The notes under the pieces: model-generated
What the model saw: the letters and a program-made list of their open reading frames with translations, nothing else
Told to the model about the DNA's origin: nothing
Database searches by the model: none
Made by a program: the position numbers and the translations under genes
In this document: positions 1 through 8,149 of the stretch, piece by piece
Layout of the letters: each line of letters begins with the position of its first letter
How positions within the stretch are numbered: the stretch's first letter is position 1
NCBI GenBank assembly: GCA_022771695.1
Contig: JALEKJ010000065.1
Span: 58,245 to 122,244 of the forward strand
DNA: 64,000 bases
Source: Roseburia sp.
Lineage (GTDB): Bacteria > Bacillota > Clostridia > Lachnospirales > Lachnospiraceae
Reading direction: 5' to 3'

Positions 1-651
1 GATTTTACGTTAAAGAGCGGTAGAAAGTCCCCGTTTTTTATGAATGCCGGTGCTTATGTGACAGGAAGTCAGTTGATGCGTCTCGGCGAGTATTACGCAA
101 GGGCAATCCATGAGCATTATGGAGATGACTTTGACGTGCTGTTCGGACCGGCATATAAGGGAATTCCGATTAGTGTAGTGACAGCGGTGGCTTACAGTAA
201 ATTATACGGAAAAGAAATTCGCTACTGCTCTGACCGCAAGGAAGAAAAGGACCATGGTGCGGATAAAGGCAGTTTCCTTGGAAGTACTCCAAAGGATGGC
301 GACAGAGTGGTTATGATTGAGGATGTTACTACCTCCGGAAAATCTATGGAAGAGACGGTTCCGAAAGTAAAAGGGGCTGCTGATGTTGAGATTGTCGGAC
401 TTATGGTATCCTTAAACCGTATGGAAAAAGGACTTGGCGGCGAGAAGAGTGCACTTGATGAAATCAAGGAGAAGTATGGTTTTGAGGCAAATGCAATCGT
501 TACGATGGATGAGGTTGTAGAACATCTGTATAACCGTCCGTGTCAGGGCAGAGTTGTCATCGACGATGATATCAAGGCCGCGATTGATGCATACTACGAG
601 CAGTATGGATGCAGCATGAGCAATACAGAGGATGCAGCTGCTCATGCCTAA
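1..651 (+). CDS. pyrE: Orotate phosphoribosyltransferase, 5'-truncated by the window edge
   Basis: Transfers the phosphoribosyl group of PRPP to orotate to give OMP, the fifth step of UMP synthesis, in the cytoplasm. The reading frame is open from base 1 (FTLKSGRKSPFF precedes the first internal Met at 40), so the true start lies upstream. The PRPP-binding loop VMIEDVTTSGKS is at about nt 310-345, preceded by the orotate-side segment FGPAYKGIP. The C-terminus is complete (TAA at 649-651). It overlaps the next start codon by 8 bases, which suggests coupled translation. The family is clear; only the missing N-terminus is uncertain. Confidence 0.95.
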   Translation, partial: DFTLKSGRKSPFFMNAGAYVTGSQLMRLGEYYARAIHEHYGDDFDVLFGPAYKGIPISVVTAVAYSKLYGKEIRYCSDRKEEKDHGADKGSFLGSTPKDGDRVVMIEDVTTSGKSMEETVPKVKGAADVEIVGLMVSLNRMEKGLGGEKSALDEIKEKYGFEANAIVTMDEVVEHLYNRPCQGRVVIDDDIKAAIDAYYEQYGCSMSNTEDAAAHA

Positions 652-1108
652 GAAAAAGCGCCGCTTGATGGCGACTCTATTATTTATAGTGTATTTTGCA
701 GTACTGTTCTATTTTCTCTTTTTCTCGGAGAAGATGGGACGAACCTATAGTGAGCGGGAATACCATTATAATCTGGTTCCGCTGAAAGAAATCGGCAGAT
801 TTTTAACCTATTGGGAATCGCTTGGCATGCGGGCGGTGCTTTTGAACATTGTGGGCAATGTGGCAGCGTTTGTGCCTTTTGGTATTTTTTTACCTGTTTT
901 TTCTGCGCGCTGCAGAAAGATCCGGATGACCGTTTATTATAGCTTTGAACTTAGCCTGTTGGTGGAGCTGCTGCAACTGATTACGAGAGTGGGCAGCTTT
1001 GATGTAGATGATTTAATTTTGAATACGCTGGGCGGGATGATTGGATTTTTGTTATATCTGCTTGGAAGGTATATGTTTAGAGGTGATGAGCATGAGAAGT
1101 CGTCGTAA
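644..1108 (+). CDS. VanZ-like membrane protein
   Basis: A 154-residue protein with a basic N-terminus (MPKKKRR), a first membrane helix, and then the VanZ pattern: a polar stretch (YNLVPLKEIGRF), a helix with NIVGNVAAFVPFGIFLP, and a final pair with LLQLITRVGSFDVDDLILNTLGG. VanZ-family proteins are small integral membrane proteins; one was found with glycopeptide resistance, but most members have no known function, and nothing here links it to resistance. I prefer the ATG at 644 to 632 because it gives the shorter overlap with pyrE. It overlaps the following gene by about 20 bases. Confidence 0.85.
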   Translation: MPKKKRRLMATLLFIVYFAVLFYFLFFSEKMGRTYSEREYHYNLVPLKEIGRFLTYWESLGMRAVLLNIVGNVAAFVPFGIFLPVFSARCRKIRMTVYYSFELSLLVELLQLITRVGSFDVDDLILNTLGGMIGFLLYLLGRYMFRGDEHEKSS

Positions 1109-1418
1109 AAGAAATTATAAGTTTACAGAGAAGACACAGTCCAAGCGAGGCATGATAGCGCTGGGGCTCTCCGGGATATCGCTTGTCGTGCTTGTCGCAG
1201 TAATCACAAATTCATTTCGGCAGCAGGGAAATGGCAGCATGTATCTGGGGAGCGCAGGCGTAGCTTCAATGCTGCTCGGAATTGTGGCGCTGGTGATTGC
1301 GGTAAAAAGCCTCAAAGAGGAGAATTCTTTTAAATTATTTCCGTATCTGGCAACCTTAGGATCTTTCCTGACGACAGGTGCCTGGGTGACATTGTATGTG
1401 GTAGGTTTTGTGCGCTAG
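1086..1418 (+). CDS. Small membrane protein of unknown function
   Basis: About 110 residues: a very basic N-terminus (MSMRSRRKRNYKFTEKTQSKRG), then three predicted membrane helices (about residues 20-40, 55-75 and 85-108). I do not recognise a family with certainty; similar short basic three-helix proteins occur in Lachnospiraceae and carry only a DUF label. Start codons at 1086 and 1092 are both possible; AGAGGTGATG just upstream fits either. It overlaps the end of the vanZ-like gene, so the two are probably co-expressed. A small AGAG/CTCT hairpin and GC-rich sequence (1421-1446) follow the stop codon. Confidence 0.65.
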   Translation: MSMRSRRKRNYKFTEKTQSKRGMIALGLSGISLVVLVAVITNSFRQQGNGSMYLGSAGVASMLLGIVALVIAVKSLKEENSFKLFPYLATLGSFLTTGAWVTLYVVGFVR

Positions 1419-1476
1419 AGCGCATGCTCTCGCGTGGCGCGCCGGAACAAAATGCACAAGAAAGCAGGAGGCAAAA

Positions 1477-2064
1477 ATGACAGACTTTGAAAAACAGATG
1501 GCTTTTATCATGGAGTTGGATAAGATAAAAAAGATTGGCAGGCAGACCTATCTGTCAGATGCGAGCAGAAAGGAAAATGATGCAGAGCATTCCTGGCATC
1601 TTGCATTGATGGCATTTGTGTTTGCGGATTATGCCAATGAGAAGATTGATGTACTAAAGACGATGAAAATGGTGCTGCTTCACGATGTTATTGAGATTGA
1701 TGCGGGAGACACCTATGCATATGACACCGAAGGCAATAAGACCAAGCGTGAAAGGGAGCTAAAGGCAGCAGACCGTATTTTTGGATTGCTTCCGGCAGAG
1801 CAGGCGGCAGAATACCGTGGATTATGGGATGAGTTTGAGGCGATGGAGACGGCAGAGGCAAAGTTTGCAAACATGTTGGATAAGGTGCAGCCGTTGTTAT
1901 TAAACGATGCGTCTGGCGGTAAATCATGGGCAGAACACGGTGTGAAGAAGTCTCAGGTGATGGCACGCAATGCGCGTACGCATGAGGGCTCGGAAGAACT
2001 GTGGGCATATGCAAAGAGCCTGATTGAAAAGAATGTAGAAGCAGGAAAACTGCTGGATGAGTAG
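1477..2064 (+). CDS. HD-domain hydrolase, YfbR/5'-deoxynucleotidase-like
   Basis: A 195-residue cytoplasmic metal-dependent phosphohydrolase. The metal ligands are in order: H38 in the AEHSWH motif, the H69-D70 pair in VLLHDVIEIDAGD, and a later Asp in ANMLDKVQPLLL. This is the HD_3 arrangement seen in YfbR-like 5'-deoxynucleotidases and related HD proteins; the actual substrate cannot be read from the sequence. The ATG at 1477 is chosen because GGAGG lies 7 bases upstream; the frame stays open further upstream but there is no family similarity there. The next gene follows after 15 bases. Confidence 0.85.
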   Translation: MTDFEKQMAFIMELDKIKKIGRQTYLSDASRKENDAEHSWHLALMAFVFADYANEKIDVLKTMKMVLLHDVIEIDAGDTYAYDTEGNKTKRERELKAADRIFGLLPAEQAAEYRGLWDEFEAMETAEAKFANMLDKVQPLLLNDASGGKSWAEHGVKKSQVMARNARTHEGSEELWAYAKSLIEKNVEAGKLLDE

Positions 2065-2079
2065 GAGGTACTCTGGTAA

Positions 2080-4143
2080 GTGAGTTACAGTGAAATATAT
2101 CAGGAATTAAATGTACAGGCGGCAGAACGTTTTGCACTGATGGAGGAGCGGATTGCAGAGATTCGCACGAAGGCAGAAGTGGCAGAAACGTTTGCGGATT
2201 ATTTTGAACAGACAGCCGATTTTTTGATGGAGCTGGCAGGGTTATACAGACAGAATGTTGCGGGTACGCTTGCGGCAGAGAGCATGGAAGCGTGCGAACA
2301 GAGAAATGCGCGGCTTTACGAGGATATTTTCCCGGAGGCATATGAGAGGAGTTATGCTAATCCGGAGTATGCAATATCCGCGCTTGGCGAGGCTTTTGGG
2401 GCAGCTTTATGTCTGATGACAGCGCATATCAGAAGCAGTATTCGCGAAGTGTTTCGTGGTAATCTTTTGCATCTGACGATTGCGATGGAATTGTTCGTGG
2501 AAGTTTATAACGCTTTTGAGTGCAGCTTTCATGAGAACATGGCGGAGATGTCCGACGGAAGCAAAGTCCCTTCCGAAAAAGAAATTCAGCAGATTATCTA
2601 CTGGTATTTCCATGATTACAGTGAGATTTTCTATGAGGAGAGTATCCGCAGACTGATTAATCCGAATGAAGACTTTGAGACAGATATTGCGATGAATGCA
2701 GATTTGTCAGACCTTCGCTATCTGTATCGTTACGGTGCATATATCGGAGAGAATGAGAAGCGCATTGCCGCATTTTTAAACCGGATGTCGGAGGAAGAGA
2801 TTCAGGCGATGGCAGATACCTATACAGAAGGGTATCGCATCGGATTTGAAGTGACGGGCAAGGATTTAAGCAAAAAGCAGGTTGTGCAGATTCGCTATCC
2901 GATTGGATTTGAGCGTATGGTGCGTGCTGCAATTCAGAATTTTGAAAAAATGGGTCTAAAGCCTACGATGCTGGCGACCGGAACAGCAGCGAACAAGCAG
3001 TATGATTATGACCACAAGGAAGATCGCGCTTATTATATGGACAAGGCGTATTTGGAGCGTCGCTTAGAGGTTACCAAGACCTATTTTGAGGAAGAGAAGA
3101 AGCTGGCAGCAGGCATGGCAGGTCCTGCGGTTATTGAAGTGTTTGGCGAGGAGCCGTTTTCTCCAAAGAGTAAGAGAGAAGCCCTTCATTATACAGACAA
3201 ACAGCAGCAACTCTATGTCTATGAACTCGGTCAGGCCGGACAGATTACCAATCAGTATATCAAGGGTGAGGAGCGCAGCTTTACAATTATCGCATATCCG
3301 GTTCCTGCAATCGGTGAACGGTTTGAAGAGATTTTTGCGGAAACCGTAAAAATCAATACACTGGATTACATGCTTTACCGTGATATGCAGCAGAAAATCA
3401 TCGATGTCTTAGATGAGGCAGATAGGGTGCATATTACAGGCAAAGGTGCAAACAAGACAGATTTGTATGTAAACATTTGGAAGCTAAAAAACCCGGAGAA
3501 GGAGACTGCATTTGAAAACTGTGTGGCAGACGTCAATATTCCGGTCGGCGAGGTGTTTACTTCTCCGGTGCTTGAGGGAACAACCGGAAAATTGTTTGTA
3601 AGTCAGGTATATCTGAACGAACTCAAATATAAGAATCTGGAAATTGATTTTAAGGATGGTATGATTGTAGACTATACCTGTACAAACTTTGAGGATGAGG
3701 CTGAAAATCAGAAGTATATCCGTGACAATGTGTTAAAGCATCATGAGACACTGCCGATGGGTGAGTTTGCAATCGGAACCAATACGACTGCGTACCGCAT
3801 GGCAAGGGATTTTGATATTGCAGATAAGCTTCCTATCCTGATTGCTGAGAAAACGGGACCGCACTTTGCGGTGGGAGATACCTGCTACAGCCATGAGGAG
3901 GATAACATTTCTTATAATCCGGATGGCAAGGCAATCGTAGCAAGGGAAAATGCGGTATCTGCGCTGCGTCATGAGAATATGGAACAGGCGTATTTTAACT
4001 GCCATACGGATATCACGATTCCGTATGATGAATTGGATAAGATTACGGTAATCCGAAAGGATGGATCAACGGTAGATATTATCGCGGACGGAAGATTCGT
4101 ACTTACAGGTACGGAGAAGTTAAATGAACCGTTGGACCGATAA
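2080..4143 (+). CDS. M29-family aminopeptidase with N-terminal extension
   Basis: A 687-residue metallo-aminopeptidase of peptidase family M29 (aminopeptidase T/S type), probably cytoplasmic, releasing N-terminal residues from peptides. The C-terminal part holds the family signature: NTTAYRMARDF, then EKTGPHFAVGDTCY with metal ligands near E590 and H595, and a downstream HTD. The first 300 residues or so are a helical extension longer than in classic 410-residue M29 enzymes; this long form appears to be a clostridial variant. Translation starts at a GTG (2080) with AGGAGGT 10 bases upstream. There is no signal peptide. Confidence 0.85.
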   Translation: MSYSEIYQELNVQAAERFALMEERIAEIRTKAEVAETFADYFEQTADFLMELAGLYRQNVAGTLAAESMEACEQRNARLYEDIFPEAYERSYANPEYAISALGEAFGAALCLMTAHIRSSIREVFRGNLLHLTIAMELFVEVYNAFECSFHENMAEMSDGSKVPSEKEIQQIIYWYFHDYSEIFYEESIRRLINPNEDFETDIAMNADLSDLRYLYRYGAYIGENEKRIAAFLNRMSEEEIQAMADTYTEGYRIGFEVTGKDLSKKQVVQIRYPIGFERMVRAAIQNFEKMGLKPTMLATGTAANKQYDYDHKEDRAYYMDKAYLERRLEVTKTYFEEEKKLAAGMAGPAVIEVFGEEPFSPKSKREALHYTDKQQQLYVYELGQAGQITNQYIKGEERSFTIIAYPVPAIGERFEEIFAETVKINTLDYMLYRDMQQKIIDVLDEADRVHITGKGANKTDLYVNIWKLKNPEKETAFENCVADVNIPVGEVFTSPVLEGTTGKLFVSQVYLNELKYKNLEIDFKDGMIVDYTCTNFEDEAENQKYIRDNVLKHHETLPMGEFAIGTNTTAYRMARDFDIADKLPILIAEKTGPHFAVGDTCYSHEEDNISYNPDGKAIVARENAVSALRHENMEQAYFNCHTDITIPYDELDKITVIRKDGSTVDIIADGRFVLTGTEKLNEPLDR

Positions 4144-4188
4144 AGTGAATAACAAATAAATGAATAACAATAGAAAAGGAGAATGATT

Positions 4189-4689
4189 ATGGCAAAAGTA
4201 GGTATTGTGATGGGCAGCGATTCTGATATGCCGGTAATGGCAAAGGCTGCAGATATTTTAGAGATGTTGGGAATTGACTATGAGATGAAGATTATCTCTG
4301 CACATCGTGAGCCGGATGTATTTTTTGAGTATGCAAAGACGGCAGAGGAAAAAGGCTTTAAGGTGATTATTGCAGGTGCGGGTATGGCAGCACATCTTCC
4401 GGGTATGTGTGCAGCTATTTTCCCAATGCCGGTTATCGGTATCCCGATGCACACGACTTCCCTCGGAGGACGCGATTCCCTTTACTCTATTGTGCAGATG
4501 CCGTCCGGTATTCCGGTAGCAACCGTTGCCATCAACGGTGGTGCGAATGCAGGATTACTTGCAGCCAAGATTCTTGCAACATCAGATAATGCAATTTTGC
4601 AAAAATTAAAAGAATATTCAAAAGAATTAAAGGAGCAGGTCGAGGCAAAGGATGCCAGACTGCAGGAAGTCGGGTACAAAAATTACTAA
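4189..4689 (+). CDS. purE: N5-carboxyaminoimidazole ribonucleotide mutase, PurE class I
   Basis: Rearranges N5-CAIR to CAIR in purine synthesis. The 166-residue protein has all class I blocks: GSDSDMPV near residue 9, SAHREP near 37 with the catalytic His, GAGMAAHLPGM near 66, GGRDSLYSIVQMPSG and VAINGGANAGLLA. The start at 4189 is preferred over 4183 because the AAAAGGAG ribosome binding site ends at 4181, too close to the earlier ATG. A terminator follows directly, so purE is probably transcribed apart from purMND. No purK is visible in the window. Confidence 0.95.
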   Translation: MAKVGIVMGSDSDMPVMAKAADILEMLGIDYEMKIISAHREPDVFFEYAKTAEEKGFKVIIAGAGMAAHLPGMCAAIFPMPVIGIPMHTTSLGGRDSLYSIVQMPSGIPVATVAINGGANAGLLAAKILATSDNAILQKLKEYSKELKEQVEAKDARLQEVGYKNY

Positions 4690-4697
4690 GAGAAAGG

Positions 4698-4728
4698 CAG
4701 GATTGCAAAAAAAGCAGTCCTGTTTTTT
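4698..4728 (+). terminator. Rho-independent terminator after purE
   Basis: CAGGATTGC and GCAGTCCTG form a 9-bp stem with one G-T pair, followed by six T residues. The 211 bases from here to purM contain AT-rich sequence but no riboswitch fold that I could recognise. Confidence 0.8.
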
Positions 4729-4939
4729 CTTGACAGAATGGTCTATGAGAATGAGCGAATCATAGAAGCTTATAAGAATAGGTAAAAATATTACAGACAT
4801 ATATTAGAACATCTAATGAATTGGATAACAATATATAATTGGAAAATATAAGGCATTCCATATATACTATACATGGATGACAATGGTTAGGCAGTAACTG
4901 TTGCAGAACGGTAAACGAGATATTTAGGAGGAAAAATAA

Positions 4940-5965
4940 ATGGATTACAAGAATTCCGGTGTTGATATCGAGGCAGGTTACAAATCGGTAGAGTTGATGA
5001 AAGAGCATGTGAAAAAGACAATGAGACCGGAAGTGCTAGGCGGTCTTGGCGGCTTTTCAGGAGCATTTTCTCTTGAGAAGATTAAAAATATGGATGAGCC
5101 TACTTTGGTATCAGGAACAGACGGATGCGGTACAAAGGTAAAACTGGCATTTCTTTTGGACAAGCATGACACCATCGGTATCGATTGTGTGGCTATGTGC
5201 GTGAATGATATCGCATGTGCCGGCGGTGAGCCATTATTTTTCTTAGATTATATTGCATGTGGCAAGAACTATCCGGAGAAGATTGCCACCATCGTAAGCG
5301 GTGTTGCGGAAGGCTGTATTCAGTCCGGATGCGCATTGATTGGCGGTGAGACAGCAGAACATCCGGGACTTATGCCGGAAGACGAGTATGATTTGGCAGG
5401 TTTTGCAGTTGGCGTTGTGGACAAGAAGGATATCATTACCGGTGAGAACTTAAAAGACGGTGATGTCATTATCGGTATGGCATCTTCCGGTGTTCACTCC
5501 AACGGTTTTTCGCTGGTTCGTAAAATCTTCCGCATGGATACAGAAACTCTAAATACATATTTTGATGAGCTTGGCACAACGCTTGGTGAGGCGCTTTTGG
5601 CACCGACCAGAATTTATGTGAAAGCATTAAAATCCATTAAGGATGCCGGAGTTACCGTTAAGGCTTGCAGTCATATCACAGGTGGTGGTTTCTACGAGAA
5701 TATTCCGCGTATGCTTCCGGAAGGAAAGCATGCAGTGATTGAAAAGAACAGCTATGAGGTTCCTGCAATCTTTAAGATGATGGCGCGCGAGGGAAATGTG
5801 TCAGAAGAAGTGATGTACAATACCTATAATATGGGTATTGGTATGATGGTTGCGGTTGACCCGGCGGATGTGGATAAGACCATGGCAGCAATCAAGGCAG
5901 CAGGCGATACCCCATATGTAATCGGTAAGGTTACCGATGGTGAAAAAGGAGTAACCTTATGCTAA
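4940..5965 (+). CDS. purM: Phosphoribosylformylglycinamidine cyclo-ligase (AIR synthetase)
   Basis: ATP-dependent ring closure of FGAM to AIR in purine synthesis. The 341-residue length is usual for PurM. Seen in order: [17 protein letters not shown] at the N-terminus, [16 protein letters not shown] near residue 55, the [12 protein letters not shown] motif near 138, [15 protein letters not shown] near 175 and [15 protein letters not shown] near 245. AGGAGG precedes the ATG at 4940. The last 7 bases overlap the start of purN, so the two are translationally coupled. Confidence 0.96.
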   Translation: MDYKNSGVDIEAGYKSVELMKEHVKKTMRPEVLGGLGGFSGAFSLEKIKNMDEPTLVSGTDGCGTKVKLAFLLDKHDTIGIDCVAMCVNDIACAGGEPLFFLDYIACGKNYPEKIATIVSGVAEGCIQSGCALIGGETAEHPGLMPEDEYDLAGFAVGVVDKKDIITGENLKDGDVIIGMASSGVHSNGFSLVRKIFRMDTETLNTYFDELGTTLGEALLAPTRIYVKALKSIKDAGVTVKACSHITGGGFYENIPRMLPEGKHAVIEKNSYEVPAIFKMMAREGNVSEEVMYNTYNMGIGMMVAVDPADVDKTMAAIKAAGDTPYVIGKVTDGEKGVTLC

Positions 5966-6585
5966 AGGTAGCAGTATTAGTATCCGGTGGCGGTACGAAT
6001 TTACAGGCAATTTTAGACGCAATGGATTCCGGTAAGATTACGAATGCAAAGGTGTCCGTTGTTATCAGCAATAACAAAAATGCATATGCATTAGAGCGGG
6101 CGAAAAAGCACGGAATTGAGGCTCTCTGTATTTCGCCCAAGGATTTCGAGGACAGAGCAGCGTTTAATCAGGCTTTTTTGGAGAAGCTTAATTCTTATCA
6201 GGTGGATTTGGTAGTCCTTGCCGGATTCCTGGTAGTCCTTCCGGAAGCAATGATTAAACAGTATCGTAATCGCATCATCAACATTCATCCGTCGCTGATT
6301 CCTTCTTTTTGCGGGAAAGGCTATTATGGCCTTGCGGTGCATGAGGGCGCATTGGCACGTGGTGTAAAGGTGACGGGGGCAACGGTACATTTTGTGGATG
6401 AGGGAACCGATACCGGTCCGATTATCTTACAGAAGGCGGTAGCGGTAGAGCAGGGGGATACTCCGGAAGTGTTGCAGCGTCGTGTGATGGAACAGGCAGA
6501 GTGGCTAATTCTGCCGCAGGCGATTGACATGATTGCAAACGGTAAGATATCTGTCTGCGATGGACAGGTGATTGTGAATGAATGA
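5959..6585 (+). CDS. purN: Phosphoribosylglycinamide formyltransferase
   Basis: Transfers the formyl group of 10-formyl-THF to GAR. The 208-residue protein carries the catalytic Asn-His-Asp set of the family: N108 and H110 in [15 protein letters not shown] and D151 in DEGTDTGPI. The N-terminal [13 protein letters not shown] loop binds the ribosyl phosphate. It starts inside the last codons of purM (ATGCTAA overlap). A hairpin with a T run lies between its stop codon and purD (see separate entry). Confidence 0.96.
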   Translation: MLKVAVLVSGGGTNLQAILDAMDSGKITNAKVSVVISNNKNAYALERAKKHGIEALCISPKDFEDRAAFNQAFLEKLNSYQVDLVVLAGFLVVLPEAMIKQYRNRIINIHPSLIPSFCGKGYYGLAVHEGALARGVKVTGATVHFVDEGTDTGPIILQKAVAVEQGDTPEVLQRRVMEQAEWLILPQAIDMIANGKISVCDGQVIVNE

Positions 6586-6591
6586 GTAAGA

Positions 6592-6626
6592 GGGAACGCC
6601 CGCTAATGATGGCGGACGTTTTTCCC
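6592..6626 (+). terminator. Hairpin with T run between purN and purD
   Basis: GGGAACG-C-CCGC and GCGG-A-CGTT pair around an 8-base loop and are followed by TTTTTCCC. One C-A mismatch interrupts the stem. It could be a weak internal terminator or attenuator that lowers purD relative to purMN, or an mRNA processing/stability hairpin. Confidence 0.45.
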
Positions 6627-6659
6627 ATGTTATACGCAAGCAAAGAGGAGGATATCGGA

Positions 6660-7937
6660 ATGAAGGTATTAGTAGTAGGAAGCGGCGGACGTGAGCATGC
6701 AATTGTGACAAGCGTGGCGAAAAGTGCTCGTGTCGATAAAATATACTGTGCGCCGGGCAATGCAGGTATTGCAGCATTGGCAGAGTGTGTGCCAATCGGT
6801 GCGATGGAGTTTGACAAGCTTGTTGCTTTTGCAAAAGAGCATGCCATTGATTTTACAATCGTTGGAATGGATGATCCGCTGGTAGGCGGTATCGTGGACG
6901 TGTTTGAGGCTGAGGGATTAAAGGTATTCGGTCCTCGCAAAAATGCTGCAATCCTTGAGGGCTCTAAGGCATTTTCCAAGGATTTAATGAAGAAATATCA
7001 TATTCCGACGGCAGCTTATGAGAACTTTACTTCTGCGGAGGAGGCGCTCCGCTACCTTGAGACAGCGAAGATGCCGATTGTATTAAAAGCAGACGGTCTT
7101 GCGCTCGGAAAAGGAGTGCTAATTTGCAATACTTTGGAGGAAGCAAAAGCCGGTGTGAAGGAAATCATGCAGGATAAGAAGTTCGGTACTGCTGGTAACA
7201 CTATGGTTATCGAGGAGTTTATGACCGGACGCGAAGTGTCCGTACTTTCTTTTGTAGACGGTAAGACAATCAAAATTATGTCTTCTGCACAGGATCATAA
7301 GCGTGCAAAGGACGGAGATCAGGGATTAAATACCGGAGGTATGGGTAATTTCTCTCCGAGCCCGTTCTATACGGCAGAGGTGGATGAATTCTGTAAGAAA
7401 TATATCTACCAGGCAACCGTGGATGCAATGGCTGCCGAGGGCAGACCTTTTACCGGGGTCATTTTCTTCGGATTGATGTTGACGGAAGATGGACCGAGAG
7501 TGTTAGAGTACAATGCCCGTTTCGGAGACCCGGAGGCACAGGTTGTACTTCCTCGTATGAAAAATGATATCATCGATGTGATGGAGGCTTGCGTAGAGGG
7601 AAGACTGGATGAAATCGACCTGCAGTTTGAGGATAATGCGGCAGTCTGTGTTGTGCTTGCTTCCGACGGTTATCCGGTGGCTTACGAGAAAGGATTCCCA
7701 ATCTCCGGACTTGAGAAGTTTGAGGGAAAAGATGATTATTATTGCTTCCATGCGGGAACGAAGTTCGATGAGAACGGTCAGATTGTGACAAACGGCGGTC
7801 GCGTGCTCGGTGTTACGGCAACCGGCAGTGATTTAAAAGAAGCCAGAGCAAAAGCATATGAGGCAACCGAGTGGGTGCAGTTTGACAATAAGTATATGAG
7901 GACGGATATCGGCAAGTCTATCGACGAAGTCGATTGA
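6660..7937 (+). CDS. purD: Phosphoribosylamine-glycine ligase (GAR synthetase)
   Basis: ATP-grasp enzyme joining glycine to phosphoribosylamine; 425 residues, as expected. Seen: MKVLVVGSGGREHAI at the N-terminus, VLKADGLALGKGV (ATP-grasp lid), AQDHKRAKDGDQGLNTGGMG and EYNARFGDPEAQ (metal-binding block). The start at 6660 is chosen over the in-frame ATG at 6582 because AGGAGG lies 9 bases upstream and because MKVLVVGSGG is the conserved N-terminus; the extra 26 codons would span the hairpin. The last six codons are the first copy of a 25-bp tandem repeat. Confidence 0.95.
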   Translation: MKVLVVGSGGREHAIVTSVAKSARVDKIYCAPGNAGIAALAECVPIGAMEFDKLVAFAKEHAIDFTIVGMDDPLVGGIVDVFEAEGLKVFGPRKNAAILEGSKAFSKDLMKKYHIPTAAYENFTSAEEALRYLETAKMPIVLKADGLALGKGVLICNTLEEAKAGVKEIMQDKKFGTAGNTMVIEEFMTGREVSVLSFVDGKTIKIMSSAQDHKRAKDGDQGLNTGGMGNFSPSPFYTAEVDEFCKKYIYQATVDAMAAEGRPFTGVIFFGLMLTEDGPRVLEYNARFGDPEAQVVLPRMKNDIIDVMEACVEGRLDEIDLQFEDNAAVCVVLASDGYPVAYEKGFPISGLEKFEGKDDYYCFHAGTKFDENGQIVTNGGRVLGVTATGSDLKEARAKAYEATEWVQFDNKYMRTDIGKSIDEVD

Positions 7938-8016
7938 CTTTTCAATTGACGAAGTCAAATGAGCGTGCTATCGACGAAGTCAAATGAGCGTGCTATCGAC
8001 GAAGTCGATTGACTCA
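7917..8016 (+). repeat. Four-copy 25-bp tandem repeat carrying small hairpins
   Basis: Units start at 7917, 7942, 7967 and 7992 with an exact 25-base period. Each has a core of the form TCGAC-GAA-GTCGA, able to fold into a stem with a GAA loop. Copy 2 has TTGAC-GAA-GTCAA, so both arms change together. Copies 1 and 4 end in GATTGACT; copies 2 and 3 in AAATGAGCGT. The purD stop codon lies inside copy 1, so changes in copy number of the rest would not alter the protein. Confidence 0.9.
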
Positions 8017-8022
8017 GAAAAT

Positions 8023-8066
8023 AAAAGGCTGTATTGTAAAAGTATTTTTGCAATACAGCCTTTTAC
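8023..8066 (+). terminator. Terminator after the purMND operon
   Basis: AAAAGGCTGTATTG and CAATACAGCCTTTT form a perfect 14-bp stem around a 14-base loop. Symmetric A and T tracts would allow action in both directions. Confidence 0.85.
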
Positions 8067-8077
8067 ACTCGTTATTG

Positions 8078-8106
8078 TTTACAAGATAATGCAGAATTGA
8101 TATGAT
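8078..8106 (+). promoter_or_regulatory. Sigma-70-type promoter for the GGDEF/EAL gene
   Basis: TTTACA at 8078-8083 and TATGAT at 8101-8106 with a 17-base spacer, 44 bases upstream of the start codon at 8150. Confidence 0.6.
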
Positions 8107-8149
8107 ATAAAAGTACTAATTTGATGTGATATGATATGAGGACACTAGG

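Noticed and set aside
1419..1446. GC-rich sequence (AGAGCGCATGCTCTCGCG) as another copy of the tRNA-derived repeat.
   Set aside because: It lacks the GAGACGG and CCTCGAAC ends that define the repeat.
1688..2341. Long minus-strand frame of 217 codons over the HD and M29 genes.
   Set aside because: It is a shadow of the real genes on the other strand: Pro/Ser/His-rich translation, no ribosome binding site, no family resemblance.
4729..4939. Purine riboswitch or PurR box upstream of purM.
   Set aside because: AT-rich sequence, but no three-way junction with the conserved loop bases and no clear repeated CGAA box could be found.
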